In this document: positions 17,796-26,149 of the stretch, in pieces
Numbering within the stretch: position 1 is the stretch's first letter
Layout of the letters: every line of letters starts with the position of its first letter
Assembly: GCF_003387615.1 (NCBI RefSeq)
Contig: NZ_QUNS01000001.1
Span: forward strand, 224,143 to 288,142
Source: Tenacibaculum gallaicum
GTDB taxonomy: Bacteria; Bacteroidota; Bacteroidia; Flavobacteriales; Flavobacteriaceae
Direction: 5' to 3'
Length of the DNA stretch: 64,000 nucleotides
Notes under the pieces: model-generated
Database searches by the model: none
The model's input: only the letters and a program-made list of their open reading frames with translations
What the model was told of the DNA's origin: nothing
Made by a program: the position numbers and the translations under genes

Positions 17796-18674
17796 ATGAA
17801 CACTAAAACCCTTCTCAAATTTTTAAAAATCAGTTCTTTTTTCATTTTTTTTGGTAGAGCTTATCAGCACTTATTTTGGGATGCTCCATACAGAAGTTTC
17901 TTCTGGGATCAACAATTGTTAGAACCTGTAATTAGTTTTGTTTTTGACACTACTTGGCAATCGTATGTTACCAACCTAAACACCGACCATGCTATACAAT
18001 TTCTTACCAAAAGTATTGGGGTTTTATATTTAGTATGCGCAGTTATTTCTATTATAATTAATGAAAATTCAAAAAAATGGATGCGTAATATTTTAAAGTT
18101 AGGTGCAGTAAGTTTAGTTTTTTTAGCTTTAATAATTACAAAGGATAAATTTTATCATCTTACAATGTTTTTTGAACACACCATTCAGTTCGGAGTTCCT
18201 ATTGCTTTATTATATTTCTTAAAACACAAAAACACACCTCTTTTACTTTTTTATCTTAAGGTTTGTATTGCCCTCGCTTTTACCTGTCACGGAATGTACG
18301 CTATTGGTGTTTTTTATCCGTTACCAGGTAATTTTGTTACCATGACCTTAAACATATTACCTGTTCAAGAAGAAATGTCTAAAAACCTATTATTTATAGC
18401 TGGTATTTTAGATTTCATTATTGCTTTTGCTATATTCATTCCTAAACTTTCAAAAATAGCTTTGCTATATGCTTGTTTTTGGGGACTCATAACTGCTTTT
18501 GCGAGAATTCTTAGTGGCTTTCATTATGATTTTTCCTTGAGTATTATACATCAGTATTTATACTTAACAATATATAGGCTACCTCACGGGCTAATTCCTT
18601 TGTTGGTTTATCTATACTTAGTCAAAAACAATTCTGAAAAGCCTAGAACTAACAACAGTTTGGTTTCTGCTTGA
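17796..18674 (+). CDS. Polytopic membrane protein of unknown function
   Basis: 292 aa from ATG 17796, with roughly eight hydrophobic segments and aromatic-rich loops (RAYQHLFWDAPYRSFFWDQQ near the N-terminus; CHGMYAIG and SGFHYDF further on). The scattered His residues and the fold pattern loosely recall DoxX-like membrane proteins, but I do not recognise the family with confidence. It has its own promoter and stands between two secreted-enzyme genes that are each separately controlled, so context gives no function. Confidence 0.6.
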   Translation: MNTKTLLKFLKISSFFIFFGRAYQHLFWDAPYRSFFWDQQLLEPVISFVFDTTWQSYVTNLNTDHAIQFLTKSIGVLYLVCAVISIIINENSKKWMRNILKLGAVSLVFLALIITKDKFYHLTMFFEHTIQFGVPIALLYFLKHKNTPLLLFYLKVCIALAFTCHGMYAIGVFYPLPGNFVTMTLNILPVQEEMSKNLLFIAGILDFIIAFAIFIPKLSKIALLYACFWGLITAFARILSGFHYDFSLSIIHQYLYLTIYRLPHGLIPLLVYLYLVKNNSEKPRTNNSLVSA

Positions 18675-18800
18675 TTTATTTACTTAATATGTGAATGACA
18701 CTTGATAAAATAAATTTGAAGTTGTTTTGTTTAACTTTCAGAAACTAATGGTTTGTAAGGTTTATATTCGCGAAAAATAACCCCCAAATATTTCAAAAAA

Positions 18801-19862
18801 ATGAAACTATTATTTAAAACTTTAGTTTGCTCTTCTTTTTTATTCCTATCGTGTAGTGACAAAGAAAGTATCCCTAACATTGAACTTAAAACCTATTCTT
18901 TTGATTCTGAAACCAATTCTAGTTTAATGTTTCAAGACGGAGAGTCACAAGAAGTAATGACTTCAGAATCTCGTATGTACGAAATTAGTAAAGTTATAAG
19001 GGTAAAGCCCATTGATCATAAAACTATAGAAGTCGCTAATTTTGCACCAATAGATATAGAAGATATAACTATTACAGCTACGATTGAGGCTGAAGGTTTT
19101 CATAAACCTATTAAATTATTTAAAATTGATAAAATAAGAGCTCATGGCAAACAAGAAATTAACTATCCTTTTGTAGATAATTCTTCTTTATTTTTAAACA
19201 CCAGTAATCAAGAGGTTGATCTTTCAATATTTAAAGAAACCGGTATAAATCCTGACAATATTGTATTTGATTTTACTGGTGATAGCGAAATTATCCAGAA
19301 AATTAAAGGTTTACGTAAACTAAAATGGATGATAAAATACCACGACTTTGATACAGACAATAATCCTGATAACAATTGGGCTGAAGATATTACTGCAAAA
19401 GACATTCGTCGATTTACAGGCTTAATGATTAACCTTGGTGTTGTTTTTGCTTCTGATGATTTTAAAAATGACTTTATTAATGAAAATATAGTAGGCAATG
19501 ACGGAACCACATCATTAACTAAAAGTGAGAAAGAAGAGGCTTACAATATCATTTTAAACAAACCACGCTATAACTGTGGTAAAGTTGTTAATGTTTCTGG
19601 TTTAGGTGGTGGTGCAACCTTTGGTTTAGCAGAACATGTACTTAGGGATTATATTCGTAAAGAAACTGGCTTTATAACGGCACATGAAATAGGACATACT
19701 ATTGGCTACAATCATTCTTCAAATATGACTTATCCTCATGAAGTAGATGGAGTAAGCACTGGTATTAGTCCTGTCACTACTCGAATTATGAATCAGTTTT
19801 TTGAAAATGATTTATTTCCTGTAACATTAAAGAATTATTATTTATCATCCGATTTTGAATAA
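18801..19862 (+). CDS. Lipoprotein zinc metalloprotease of HEIGH type (M57-like)
   Basis: 353 aa. Signal peptide with lipobox FLSC (Cys18), so outer- or inner-membrane anchored. The catalytic site is H295-E-I-G-H299-T-I-G-Y-N-H305, the metzincin pattern HExxHxxGxxH; RIMNQ about 25 residues on could be the Met-turn. The HEIGH core resembles the M57 dual-action HEIGH peptidases of Bacteroidota. The 130-250 segment (TGDSEIIQKIKG, HDFDTDNNPDNNW) has no family I recognise. Substrate unknown; probably a surface or periplasmic protease. An imperfect -7 element (TATATTCG) is at 18763-18770. Confidence 0.75.
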   Translation: MKLLFKTLVCSSFLFLSCSDKESIPNIELKTYSFDSETNSSLMFQDGESQEVMTSESRMYEISKVIRVKPIDHKTIEVANFAPIDIEDITITATIEAEGFHKPIKLFKIDKIRAHGKQEINYPFVDNSSLFLNTSNQEVDLSIFKETGINPDNIVFDFTGDSEIIQKIKGLRKLKWMIKYHDFDTDNNPDNNWAEDITAKDIRRFTGLMINLGVVFASDDFKNDFINENIVGNDGTTSLTKSEKEEAYNIILNKPRYNCGKVVNVSGLGGGATFGLAEHVLRDYIRKETGFITAHEIGHTIGYNHSSNMTYPHEVDGVSTGISPVTTRIMNQFFENDLFPVTLKNYYLSSDFE

Positions 19863-19873
19863 TAAAATGACAT

Positions 19874-19912
19874 AAAAAGAAAAGCGAACCAGATTGGTTC
19901 GCTTTTCTTTTT
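19874..19912. terminator. Bidirectional terminator between the metalloprotease and atpG
   Basis: Perfect 17-base stem (19874-19890 with 19896-19912), core GCGAACC/GGTTCGC, 5-base loop, A- and T-rich flanks. It closes the atp operon on the minus strand and the protease gene on the plus strand. Confidence 0.9.
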
Positions 19913-19950
19913 ATGATAACTCTCAGAATATTCTGAGGAATTCTCTTTTC

Positions 19951-20811
19951 TTAGTTATTTAAAGCTTCTGCTCCACCAACGATCTCTAAGATTTCGTTTG
20001 TAATTGCAGCTTGACGTGCTTTGTTATACGTTAATAATAAATCATCACGTAATTCCGTTGCATTATCAGTTGCTTTGTGCATTGCAGTCATACGAGCACC
20101 GTGTTCGGCAGCAAATGAATCACGAATTGCCTTGTATAATTGCGTTTTTAATGACTTAGGAATTAATTCTAAAATAATCTCCTCTTTAGATGGTTCAAAA
20201 ATGTAATCTGAATTTACATTCTCATCTCCTTCAATTGGCTGAATTGGTAAGAACTGTTCTACTTGAGGTATTTGCGTTGCCGCATTTTTAAACCTATTGT
20301 AAATGATCTCTATTTTATCGTAAGATCCATCTACATATAAATCCATTAACTGTTCAGCTATTTCGGCAACATTGTCAAAAGTTAAGTCATCAAAAATACT
20401 ACTTCTATTTTCAATAACTGTGTACTCTTTTGATAAAATGTCGTTTCCTTTTTTACCAATTGTTAATAAATCAACAGCAGCATCATTGTATTTCTCGTTG
20501 ATTGTTTTAACTGTTTCTTTAATAATAGACGAGTTAAAACCTCCACATAAACCTCTGTTAGAGGTAATAGTAACTAACAATACTTTGTTTATTTCTCTTT
20601 CTGTTGAATACACTCCACCTGCATCACTATCTAATGTAGCACTTAAGCTTTGTAGTAATTCGGTAAGCTTAGATGAATACGGGCGCATTGCTGTGATTGC
20701 ATCTTGAGCTTTTTTCAACTTTGCAGCCGATACCATTTTCATGGCAGAGGTTATCTGCATTGTTGATTTAATCGAAGTAATTCTGTTACGTATTTCTTTT
20801 AAGTTTGCCAT
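19951..20811 (-). CDS. atpG: ATP synthase F1 gamma subunit
   Basis: Central rotor stalk of F1. 286 aa, normal length. The N-terminal helix (ANLKEIRNRITSIKSTMQIT, then AMKMVSAAKLKKAQ) and the C-terminal helix (ARMTAMHKATDNATELRDDLL, YNKARQAAITNEILEIVGGAEAL) form the coiled coil; the central Rossmann-like part has SNRGLCGGFN. Last gene of the atp operon, 74 bases after atpA; this gap holds a long imperfect hairpin. Confidence 0.97.
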   Translation of the reverse strand: MANLKEIRNRITSIKSTMQITSAMKMVSAAKLKKAQDAITAMRPYSSKLTELLQSLSATLDSDAGGVYSTEREINKVLLVTITSNRGLCGGFNSSIIKETVKTINEKYNDAAVDLLTIGKKGNDILSKEYTVIENRSSIFDDLTFDNVAEIAEQLMDLYVDGSYDKIEIIYNRFKNAATQIPQVEQFLPIQPIEGDENVNSDYIFEPSKEEIILELIPKSLKTQLYKAIRDSFAAEHGARMTAMHKATDNATELRDDLLLTYNKARQAAITNEILEIVGGAEALNN

Positions 20812-20824
20812 ACTTTGTAGTATT

Positions 20825-20874
20825 TAGTATTGAGCACTGAGTATTGAGAAATTTCATCTCAATACTCAATACTA
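20825..20874. repeat. Intercistronic inverted repeat between atpA and atpG
   Basis: The 9-base unit AGTATTGAG occurs twice in a row (20826-20834, 20840-20848) and faces its reverse complement (20858-20874). The inner arm pairs 20839-20848 with 20858-20867; the outer arm pairs 20825-20831 with 20868-20874, leaving a 7-base bulge. No T-run follows on either strand, so it is not an ordinary terminator; it may stabilise or process the atp mRNA, or be a dispersed palindromic repeat. Confidence 0.65.
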
Positions 20875-20885
20875 AAGTCTTTTTA

Positions 20886-22466
20886 TTAAGCTGAAAATTT
20901 AGCTGAAACTTCTTTAGCAGAGTCTCTTAAAGTATCAATTACTTCATCAGTTAATTTCCCTGCTTTTAAAGTATCTAAAGTATCTCTGTGCTTAGCATTT
21001 AAATACTCTAAATAATCTTTTTCAAATTCTTTCACCTTGTTTACAGGTACATCTTTTAACAAGTTTTTAGAACCTGCATAGATAATAGCTACCTGATCTT
21101 CTACAGTGTAAGGATCGTTTTGAGCTTGTTTTAAAATTTCAACGTTACGCTTACCTTTTTCAATTACATTTAAGGTAGCAGCATCTAAATCAGAACCAAA
21201 CTTAGCGAATGCTTCTAATTCACGGTACTGAGCTTGATCTAATTTTAACGTACCTGATACTTTTTTCATTGATTTAATCTGAGCGTTTCCTCCTACACGT
21301 GATACCGAAATACCTACGTTAATCGCTGGACGAACCCCTGAGTTAAATAAATCTGACTCTAAGAAAATCTGACCATCAGTAATCGAAATTACGTTTGTTG
21401 GAATATATGCTGAAACGTCTCCTGCTTGTGTTTCAATAATTGGTAAAGCTGTTAAAGATCCTCCCCCTTTTACTTTAGATTTTAATGATTCTGGTAAATC
21501 ATTCATTTCTTTTGCGATAGAATCATCTGCAATTACTTTTGCAGCACGCTCTAATAATCTTGAGTGTAAGTAGAATACATCCCCTGGGTATGCCTCACGT
21601 CCTGGAGGTCTTCTTAACAATAAAGATACCTCACGATATGCTACTGCTTGTTTAGATAAATCATCATAAACAATTAAAGCTGGTCTACCAGTATCACGGA
21701 AATATTCTCCAATTGCAGCTCCTGCGAATGGTGCATATACCTGCATTGGTGCAGGATCAGATGCATTTGCAGCAACAATAGTTGTATATGCTAACGCTCC
21801 TTTTTCTTCTAACATGTTAGCAATAGCTGCTACTGTTGAAGCTTTTTGACCGATAGCTACGTAGATACAGTACACTGGTTGTCCTGCATCATAAAATTCT
21901 TTTTGATTTAAGATAGTATCAATAGCAACCGTTGATTTTCCTGTTTGACGGTCTCCAATGATTAACTCACGTTGACCACGACCAACTGGAATCATTGCAT
22001 CGATAGATTTGATACCTGTTTGCATAGGCTCAGTTACAGGCTCACGGAAGATAACCCCTGGTGCTTTACGCTCTAATGGCATTTCGAAAGTTTCACCTTG
22101 AATTGGTCCTTTACCATCAATTGGTTGCCCTAATGTATTTACAACACGTCCTACAATTCCTTCTCCAGCTTTTAAAGAAGCAATTCTTTCTGTACGTTTT
22201 ACAGTAGATCCTTCTCTTACTGAAGTAGAAGCTCCTAATAATACAACACCTGCATTATCTTCTTCTAAGTTTAATACGATACCTTCTAATCCGTTATCGA
22301 ATTCTACTAATTCTCCGTATTGTACGTTAGATAATCCATAAACACGTGCAATACCATCACCTACTTGTAATACAGTCCCTACTTCGTTTAATGAAGCCTT
22401 AGACTCAAAATTTGTTAATTGTTCCTTTAAAATTGCTGATACTTCAGCTGGTTTAATTGCTGCCAT
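20886..22466 (-). CDS. atpA: ATP synthase F1 alpha subunit
   Basis: Non-catalytic nucleotide-binding subunit of F1. 526 aa, slightly longer than in E. coli. The P-loop is GDRQTGKST (about residue 170), the alpha signature [14 protein letters not shown] is at about 373, and the N-terminal beta-barrel crown has [11 protein letters not shown]. The catalytic beta gene (atpD) and atpC are absent from this cluster and must lie elsewhere, as is usual in Flavobacteriaceae. Confidence 0.98.
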   Translation of the reverse strand: MAAIKPAEVSAILKEQLTNFESKASLNEVGTVLQVGDGIARVYGLSNVQYGELVEFDNGLEGIVLNLEEDNAGVVLLGASTSVREGSTVKRTERIASLKAGEGIVGRVVNTLGQPIDGKGPIQGETFEMPLERKAPGVIFREPVTEPMQTGIKSIDAMIPVGRGQRELIIGDRQTGKSTVAIDTILNQKEFYDAGQPVYCIYVAIGQKASTVAAIANMLEEKGALAYTTIVAANASDPAPMQVYAPFAGAAIGEYFRDTGRPALIVYDDLSKQAVAYREVSLLLRRPPGREAYPGDVFYLHSRLLERAAKVIADDSIAKEMNDLPESLKSKVKGGGSLTALPIIETQAGDVSAYIPTNVISITDGQIFLESDLFNSGVRPAINVGISVSRVGGNAQIKSMKKVSGTLKLDQAQYRELEAFAKFGSDLDAATLNVIEKGKRNVEILKQAQNDPYTVEDQVAIIYAGSKNLLKDVPVNKVKEFEKDYLEYLNAKHRDTLDTLKAGKLTDEVIDTLRDSAKEVSAKFSA

Positions 22467-22487
22467 CTTATTTCTTTTGATGTATAA

Positions 22488-23045
22488 TTAAATTTTTGGA
22501 ATGTAATGACCGTTGTCAAACTCTCTCCTTAACTCATTAAATTGGTTAGAGATACTTGCATCGTACTGCACATCTCCAACACGTAAGATAAATCCTCCTA
22601 AAATATCAGGATTCACTATATTTTCAATACTTGCATTGTTTCCTGTAAGGGCTACAATTTTAGCTTGTATTTTATCTTCTAATTCTTTTGTTAAAGCTAC
22701 TGCTGTGGTAACTCTAGCAACGTTGATGTTTTTGTGGTAATCGTATATAACAGCATATTGCTTAGCAATAGACTCTAACATTACCATACGCTTATTTTCC
22801 TCTAATAAGTTGAATAACCCTTTTACAATGTTATCTACTTTATCACCAAAAAGTGCATTTAAAACTTTACATTTATCTGCAGCTTTAATTACAGGACTTT
22901 TAAGCATAAGGTCTAAATCAGCGCTTTCAGCAATTGTATCAACTATTAACTTCATGTTATCGTTTACTAAAGCTTCGTTTCCTGAATCTTTAGCTAAGTT
23001 TAAAACGGCCTTCGCGTAACGTAATGCTGCTCTTGCTTCTTTCAT
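22488..23045 (-). CDS. atpH: ATP synthase F1 delta subunit
   Basis: Peripheral-stalk subunit that ties the top of F1 (alpha) to subunit b. 185 aa. The N-terminal helical bundle begins RAALRYAKAVLNLAKD; the C-terminal sheet contains VNPDILGGFILRVGD, the most conserved block of the family. Begins 7 bases after atpF and ends 21 bases before atpA. Confidence 0.95.
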   Translation of the reverse strand: MKEARAALRYAKAVLNLAKDSGNEALVNDNMKLIVDTIAESADLDLMLKSPVIKAADKCKVLNALFGDKVDNIVKGLFNLLEENKRMVMLESIAKQYAVIYDYHKNINVARVTTAVALTKELEDKIQAKIVALTGNNASIENIVNPDILGGFILRVGDVQYDASISNQFNELRREFDNGHYIPKI

Positions 23046-23052
23046 CTGCTGA

Positions 23053-23553
23053 TTAGTTTAAAATAACCTCTTCTAACATTCCTTCCACAAGCCTTAATTG
23101 ATCATCTTGTGAAGCTAATTCTTTTCTTACAACTTTCTGAGCTATTTCGATAGATAAGTCTCCTACCTTTTTCTTTAACTCAGCAATTGCTGCTTGTTGC
23201 TCTTGCTTAATAGTAGCCTTAGCATTCTCTACCATAGTAGAGGTTTGCTCTTCAGCTTCCTGCTTTGCATCAGCAATGATTTTATCTTTAATCTCACGAG
23301 CCTCTTTCATCATTGTATCTCTCTCAGCTCTTGCTTCTTTTAATAAACGCTCGTTATCTGCGTGCAAGTTTTGCATTTCTTTACGAGCATTTTCAGCCTG
23401 ATCTAATGCATTTTGAATACCTTCTTCACGTTCTGTTAAAGCAGCCATAATTGGTTTCCATGCAAATTTGAACAATAAAACTAGTAAGATTACTAATATT
23501 AATGCTTGCATAGCAAATAGCCCTGGAGAAAAATCATTTATTAACTGATCCAT
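23053..23553 (-). CDS. atpF: ATP synthase F0 subunit b
   Basis: Peripheral stalk. 166 aa: one N-terminal transmembrane helix (about 12-32, FAMQALILVILLVLLFKFAWKP), then a long charged coiled coil (about 35-145; EEGIQNALDQAENARKEMQNL and KARAERD-like heptads), and a short C-terminal helix that meets the delta subunit. A single b gene, so the stalk is a homodimer. It lies 106 bases after atpE; that gap holds a hairpin. Confidence 0.95.
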   Translation of the reverse strand: MDQLINDFSPGLFAMQALILVILLVLLFKFAWKPIMAALTEREEGIQNALDQAENARKEMQNLHADNERLLKEARAERDTMMKEAREIKDKIIADAKQEAEEQTSTMVENAKATIKQEQQAAIAELKKKVGDLSIEIAQKVVRKELASQDDQLRLVEGMLEEVILN

Positions 23554-23599
23554 TGTATCTGAAATTTAATCTTTTTACTGTTTGTTTTTGTTTAATTTG

Positions 23600-23639
23600 A
23601 AAACATTTCCTGCAACCAATCGTTACAGGAAAATGTTTT
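23600..23639 (-). promoter_or_regulatory. Intercistronic hairpin after atpE
   Basis: A 13-bp stem with one bulged base (23600-23612 with 23626-23639) around CAGGAAA/TTTCCTG and a 13-base loop, just after the c-subunit gene. It has no strong T-run. A hairpin here would trim or partly stop the message and raise atpE relative to downstream genes, as the c-ring needs many copies. Confidence 0.55.
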
Positions 23640-23659
23640 ACTTCTTTTTTGTTTCGGAA

Positions 23660-23848
23660 TTATTTCCCTAAGATTAAAGCACCAAATGCTAATCCTTCTA
23701 ATAATGCTCCGATAATGATCATCGCTGTTTGGATTTTATTAGCTGCTTCTGGTTGACGTGCGATAGCTTCCATTGCACTTCCTCCGATTTTACCTAATCC
23801 TAATCCTCCTCCGATAACGATTAATCCTGCTCCAATTAAATTGTACAT
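23660..23848 (-). CDS. atpE: ATP synthase F0 subunit c
   Basis: Forms the rotating c-ring. 62 aa, two membrane helices joined by the polar loop ARQPEA (about 30-35). The ion-binding carboxylate is Glu51 in ALLEGLAFGAL. The residues after it are Gly-Leu-Ala-Phe, not the Ser/Thr and Tyr of sodium-binding rings, so the enzyme should be proton-driven. Glycine-rich first helix (GGGLGLGKIGG), as expected. Confidence 0.97.
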   Translation of the reverse strand: MYNLIGAGLIVIGGGLGLGKIGGSAMEAIARQPEAANKIQTAMIIIGALLEGLAFGALILGK

Positions 23849-23890
23849 ACTGATTGATTTATATATAATTAAACAAATTCTTATTCTAAA

Positions 23891-25021
23891 TTAGTGATGC
23901 TCGTGTTCTTCAACCGCCATACCAATAAATAATGACGATAGCATTGTAAAAATAAATGCTTGTAAGAACGCAACTAAAATTTCGATTACTGTGATAAATA
24001 ATGCTAACAATAATGAAATACTGGTAGATCCAAATACCGTAAAATCTTTTTTAAGGGTAATCATTAATGCTATTAAGCTCATTACTACGAAGTGACCCGC
24101 TGTAATGTTTGCAAATAAACGCACTAATAACGAGAAAGGTTTAATTAATAGAAAACCAATCAACTCGATTACTGCTAAAATTGGCCTTAAAATTACCGGT
24201 ACACCTGGCATCCATAATGTATGCGCCCAGAAATCTTTACTCCCATTTGTTAAGTAAATTACTAATGTAAACAATGCTAAACATACTGTTACAGCAATCT
24301 GCCCTGTTACATTAAACCCAAAAGGGGTTAAACCTAACAAGTTCAATATCCAAATAAAGAAGAATACTGTTAACAAATAAGGCATAAACTTCATGTATTT
24401 TTTCTCACCTATATTAGGTTTTGCTATTTCATCTCTTACATACAACACTAAAGGTTCTAATACACGACCAACTCCTGTAGGAATTGCTCCTTTCTTATAA
24501 CTTTTAGCTAACGAACCAAAACCTAATAACATTAACAACCCTACGAACAACATACCGAATACACTTTTAGTAATAGAAAAATCTAACACTTTATGTGCAT
24601 TTTTAGCATGATGAGCTTCATCAAAAGCAACTGCCGTCTCTCCTTCGTTTAACTCGTATATTTTACTATGGATTTTAGAAAGTTTTACCCCACCTTTTTC
24701 TACAATGACATGACCATCATCGTTGTGGTGAAATTCAGAAGACATAAAAGCTTTTAAACCTTCACTCGTCCAAACAATCATTGGTAATGGAAAACCAATA
24801 TGCTTGCGTTCACCTACATCGTTTGTATACGAAAACAGTGTGAAATCGTGTGAATCTGCCAAGTGATGCTTAATATATCCATCAATTTCACTTTTAGTGT
24901 TAACTCTTCCTCCATCTTTTGATTTTGAAGTTGTATCCCCTCCTCCAGCGAACGCTGTAAATGAACTAAATACTATTGCTAGTACCGTTAAAAAATAGAT
25001 AGGTTTTTTTGCTATCATCAT
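23891..25021 (-). CDS. atpB: ATP synthase F0 subunit a, with long N-terminal extension
   Basis: Stator channel subunit. 376 aa, about 100 more than E. coli. Residues 1-25 form a cleavable-looking signal peptide and 26-140 a His- and Asp-rich soluble extension, a trait seen in Bacteroidota a-subunits. The channel part (about 150-376) has five or six helices; the essential Arg lies in LLVRLFANITAGH (about 302). Two ATGs open the frame (25021, 25018). First gene of the atpBEFHAG transcript, with a clear promoter in the 124-base gap upstream. Confidence 0.96.
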   Translation of the reverse strand: MMIAKKPIYFLTVLAIVFSSFTAFAGGGDTTSKSKDGGRVNTKSEIDGYIKHHLADSHDFTLFSYTNDVGERKHIGFPLPMIVWTSEGLKAFMSSEFHHNDDGHVIVEKGGVKLSKIHSKIYELNEGETAVAFDEAHHAKNAHKVLDFSITKSVFGMLFVGLLMLLGFGSLAKSYKKGAIPTGVGRVLEPLVLYVRDEIAKPNIGEKKYMKFMPYLLTVFFFIWILNLLGLTPFGFNVTGQIAVTVCLALFTLVIYLTNGSKDFWAHTLWMPGVPVILRPILAVIELIGFLLIKPFSLLVRLFANITAGHFVVMSLIALMITLKKDFTVFGSTSISLLLALFITVIEILVAFLQAFIFTMLSSLFIGMAVEEHEHH

Positions 25022-25061
25022 ACCTTACTAAATATAGAATTATGGTCTCTAAATTTCCGTG

Positions 25062-25091
25062 CAAAGGTACACAATAAATTAAAACTACAAA
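25062..25091 (-). promoter_or_regulatory. Promoter of the atpBEFHAG operon
   Basis: On the minus strand TTTG (25088-25091) and TACCTTTG (25062-25069) are separated by 18 bases, a full match to the Bacteroidota housekeeping promoter. The leader is about 35 bases. It lets the F-type ATPase core be transcribed apart from the sprE-bactofilin-atpZ genes upstream. Confidence 0.75.
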
Positions 25092-25145
25092 CGGTTTTTT
25101 TATTTAGTTTTCCTGAGTCTTTTAAAGGCTTACAAAAACAGGGAA

Positions 25146-25526
25146 CTATCTATTATTCAACAACTTTGAAACACCAATAGCTTCAACCAATAAAAAAGTA
25201 AGAATAGGAAGTAATATTGAAACTTTTTCTGGTTTAGTTAAGCCTGTTTCAGAAAAAATAGAATCTTGATATAACATAATAAAGACTCCAAACTTCACCA
25301 ACATTAAACCAAGGTATAGATAACCTGTTTCATTAGGTAAATAACTTATTACTATTTCTACAGCAATATAAATTAACAACGAAGCAATTACATTAAATAT
25401 GTATACTGATATTAACGAAAAAGATAAGTTTAAAGTACTTCTCTCTATAAAATAATTATTAATAAAAAAGCCTAAAGCTGCTAAAGTAACTACAATTACA
25501 GCAAAAAATATAATTCGTTTAATCAT
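25146..25526 (-). CDS. Small membrane protein of the atp cluster
   Basis: 126 aa with four hydrophobic segments (about 5-22, 37-60, 70-90 and 102-120) and few charged residues (ERSTLNLSF, SYLPNETGY, LTKPEKVS in loops). Its start overlaps the stop of the AtpZ-like gene by 8 bases, so the two are translationally coupled. The position matches the AtpI-like protein often found upstream of atpB in Bacteroidota, thought to help c-ring assembly; sequence alone does not prove this. Confidence 0.7.
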   Translation of the reverse strand: MIKRIIFFAVIVVTLAALGFFINNYFIERSTLNLSFSLISVYIFNVIASLLIYIAVEIVISYLPNETGYLYLGLMLVKFGVFIMLYQDSIFSETGLTKPEKVSILLPILTFLLVEAIGVSKLLNNR

Positions 25527-25749
25527 CGTTTTTCGTTAGGTTTGTCACTTGTATAATTACCGAAAGCATGGCTCCGAAAACTGCCACAAGTGTACAAATT
25601 TTTACGTAAAGTTGGTTATCGTTTGGGTATTTCTGGTCTAACCATTCACCTAGTAAACTTCCTAAGTAAATAGTTAGTCCCATTTGAAGTGCGATTCCTG
25701 TGAATCGTATGTATTTATTAAGCGGTTTTTTCTTTGAGTCCTTGCTCAT
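25519..25749 (-). CDS. AtpZ/AtpI-family protein
   Basis: 76 aa with two transmembrane helices (about 14-34 and 46-68) separated by a short charged loop (GEWLDQKYPNDNQ). The pattern TGIALQMGLTIYLGSLLGEWLD is typical of AtpZ/AtpI proteins, which help assemble the c-ring or carry Mg2+ for the ATP synthase. Its start lies inside the 3' end of the bactofilin gene (32-base overlap), and its own 3' end overlaps the next gene by 8 bases: a tightly coupled row. Confidence 0.82.
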   Translation of the reverse strand: MSKDSKKKPLNKYIRFTGIALQMGLTIYLGSLLGEWLDQKYPNDNQLYVKICTLVAVFGAMLSVIIQVTNLTKNDD

Positions 25750-26125
25750 TTTTATTTAATTCTTTTACCGCTCCTTTCATTGCACAAGTAGCATTGAATT
25801 CAGCTCCTGGCTCCACAGATAGTTTCCCTATAATAACATCTCCGGTAATGTTTGCTGAAGATTTCACTGTAAGTGTGTTTGATACAAATAACTCTCCTGA
25901 AAACTCTCCTTCTACATCTGCATTAGTACACTCAACTTTTCCTTTAATAAGGCCAGTACTACCAATTATTACTCTGCCATTAGTTTCTATAGTTCCTTCT
26001 AAAGTACCATCGATTCTAAAGTCTCCTTCAGAGATAATTTCACCGGTTATTTTGGTGTTTTTTCCAATAATGTTTCTTTCTGCAACTTTGTTTTCGGTTG
26101 TTTTTTTACTCTCTTTACCAAACAT
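25718..26125 (-). CDS. Bactofilin (polymer-forming cytoskeletal protein)
   Basis: 135 aa with the compact right-handed beta-helix of bactofilins at about residues 25-115: repeated short strands such as GDFRIDGTLEGTIETNGRVI, STGLIKGKVECTNADVEGEF and GDVIIGKLSVEPGAEFN. Flexible charged ends (MFGKESKKTTENKV; KNEQGLKEKTA). Bactofilins polymerise without nucleotide and position cell-wall or envelope machinery. It follows sprE by 24 bases with no room for a promoter, so it is probably co-transcribed with that gliding/T9SS gene. Confidence 0.92.
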   Translation of the reverse strand: MFGKESKKTTENKVAERNIIGKNTKITGEIISEGDFRIDGTLEGTIETNGRVIIGSTGLIKGKVECTNADVEGEFSGELFVSNTLTVKSSANITGDVIIGKLSVEPGAEFNATCAMKGAVKELNKNEQGLKEKTA

Positions 26126-26149
26126 ATTCGGGGAATTTAAGGGGTGGGT

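Noticed and set aside
18725..18755. TTTG stretches as a -33 element for the metalloprotease gene
   Set aside because: None stands at 17-23 bases from the TATATTCG element.
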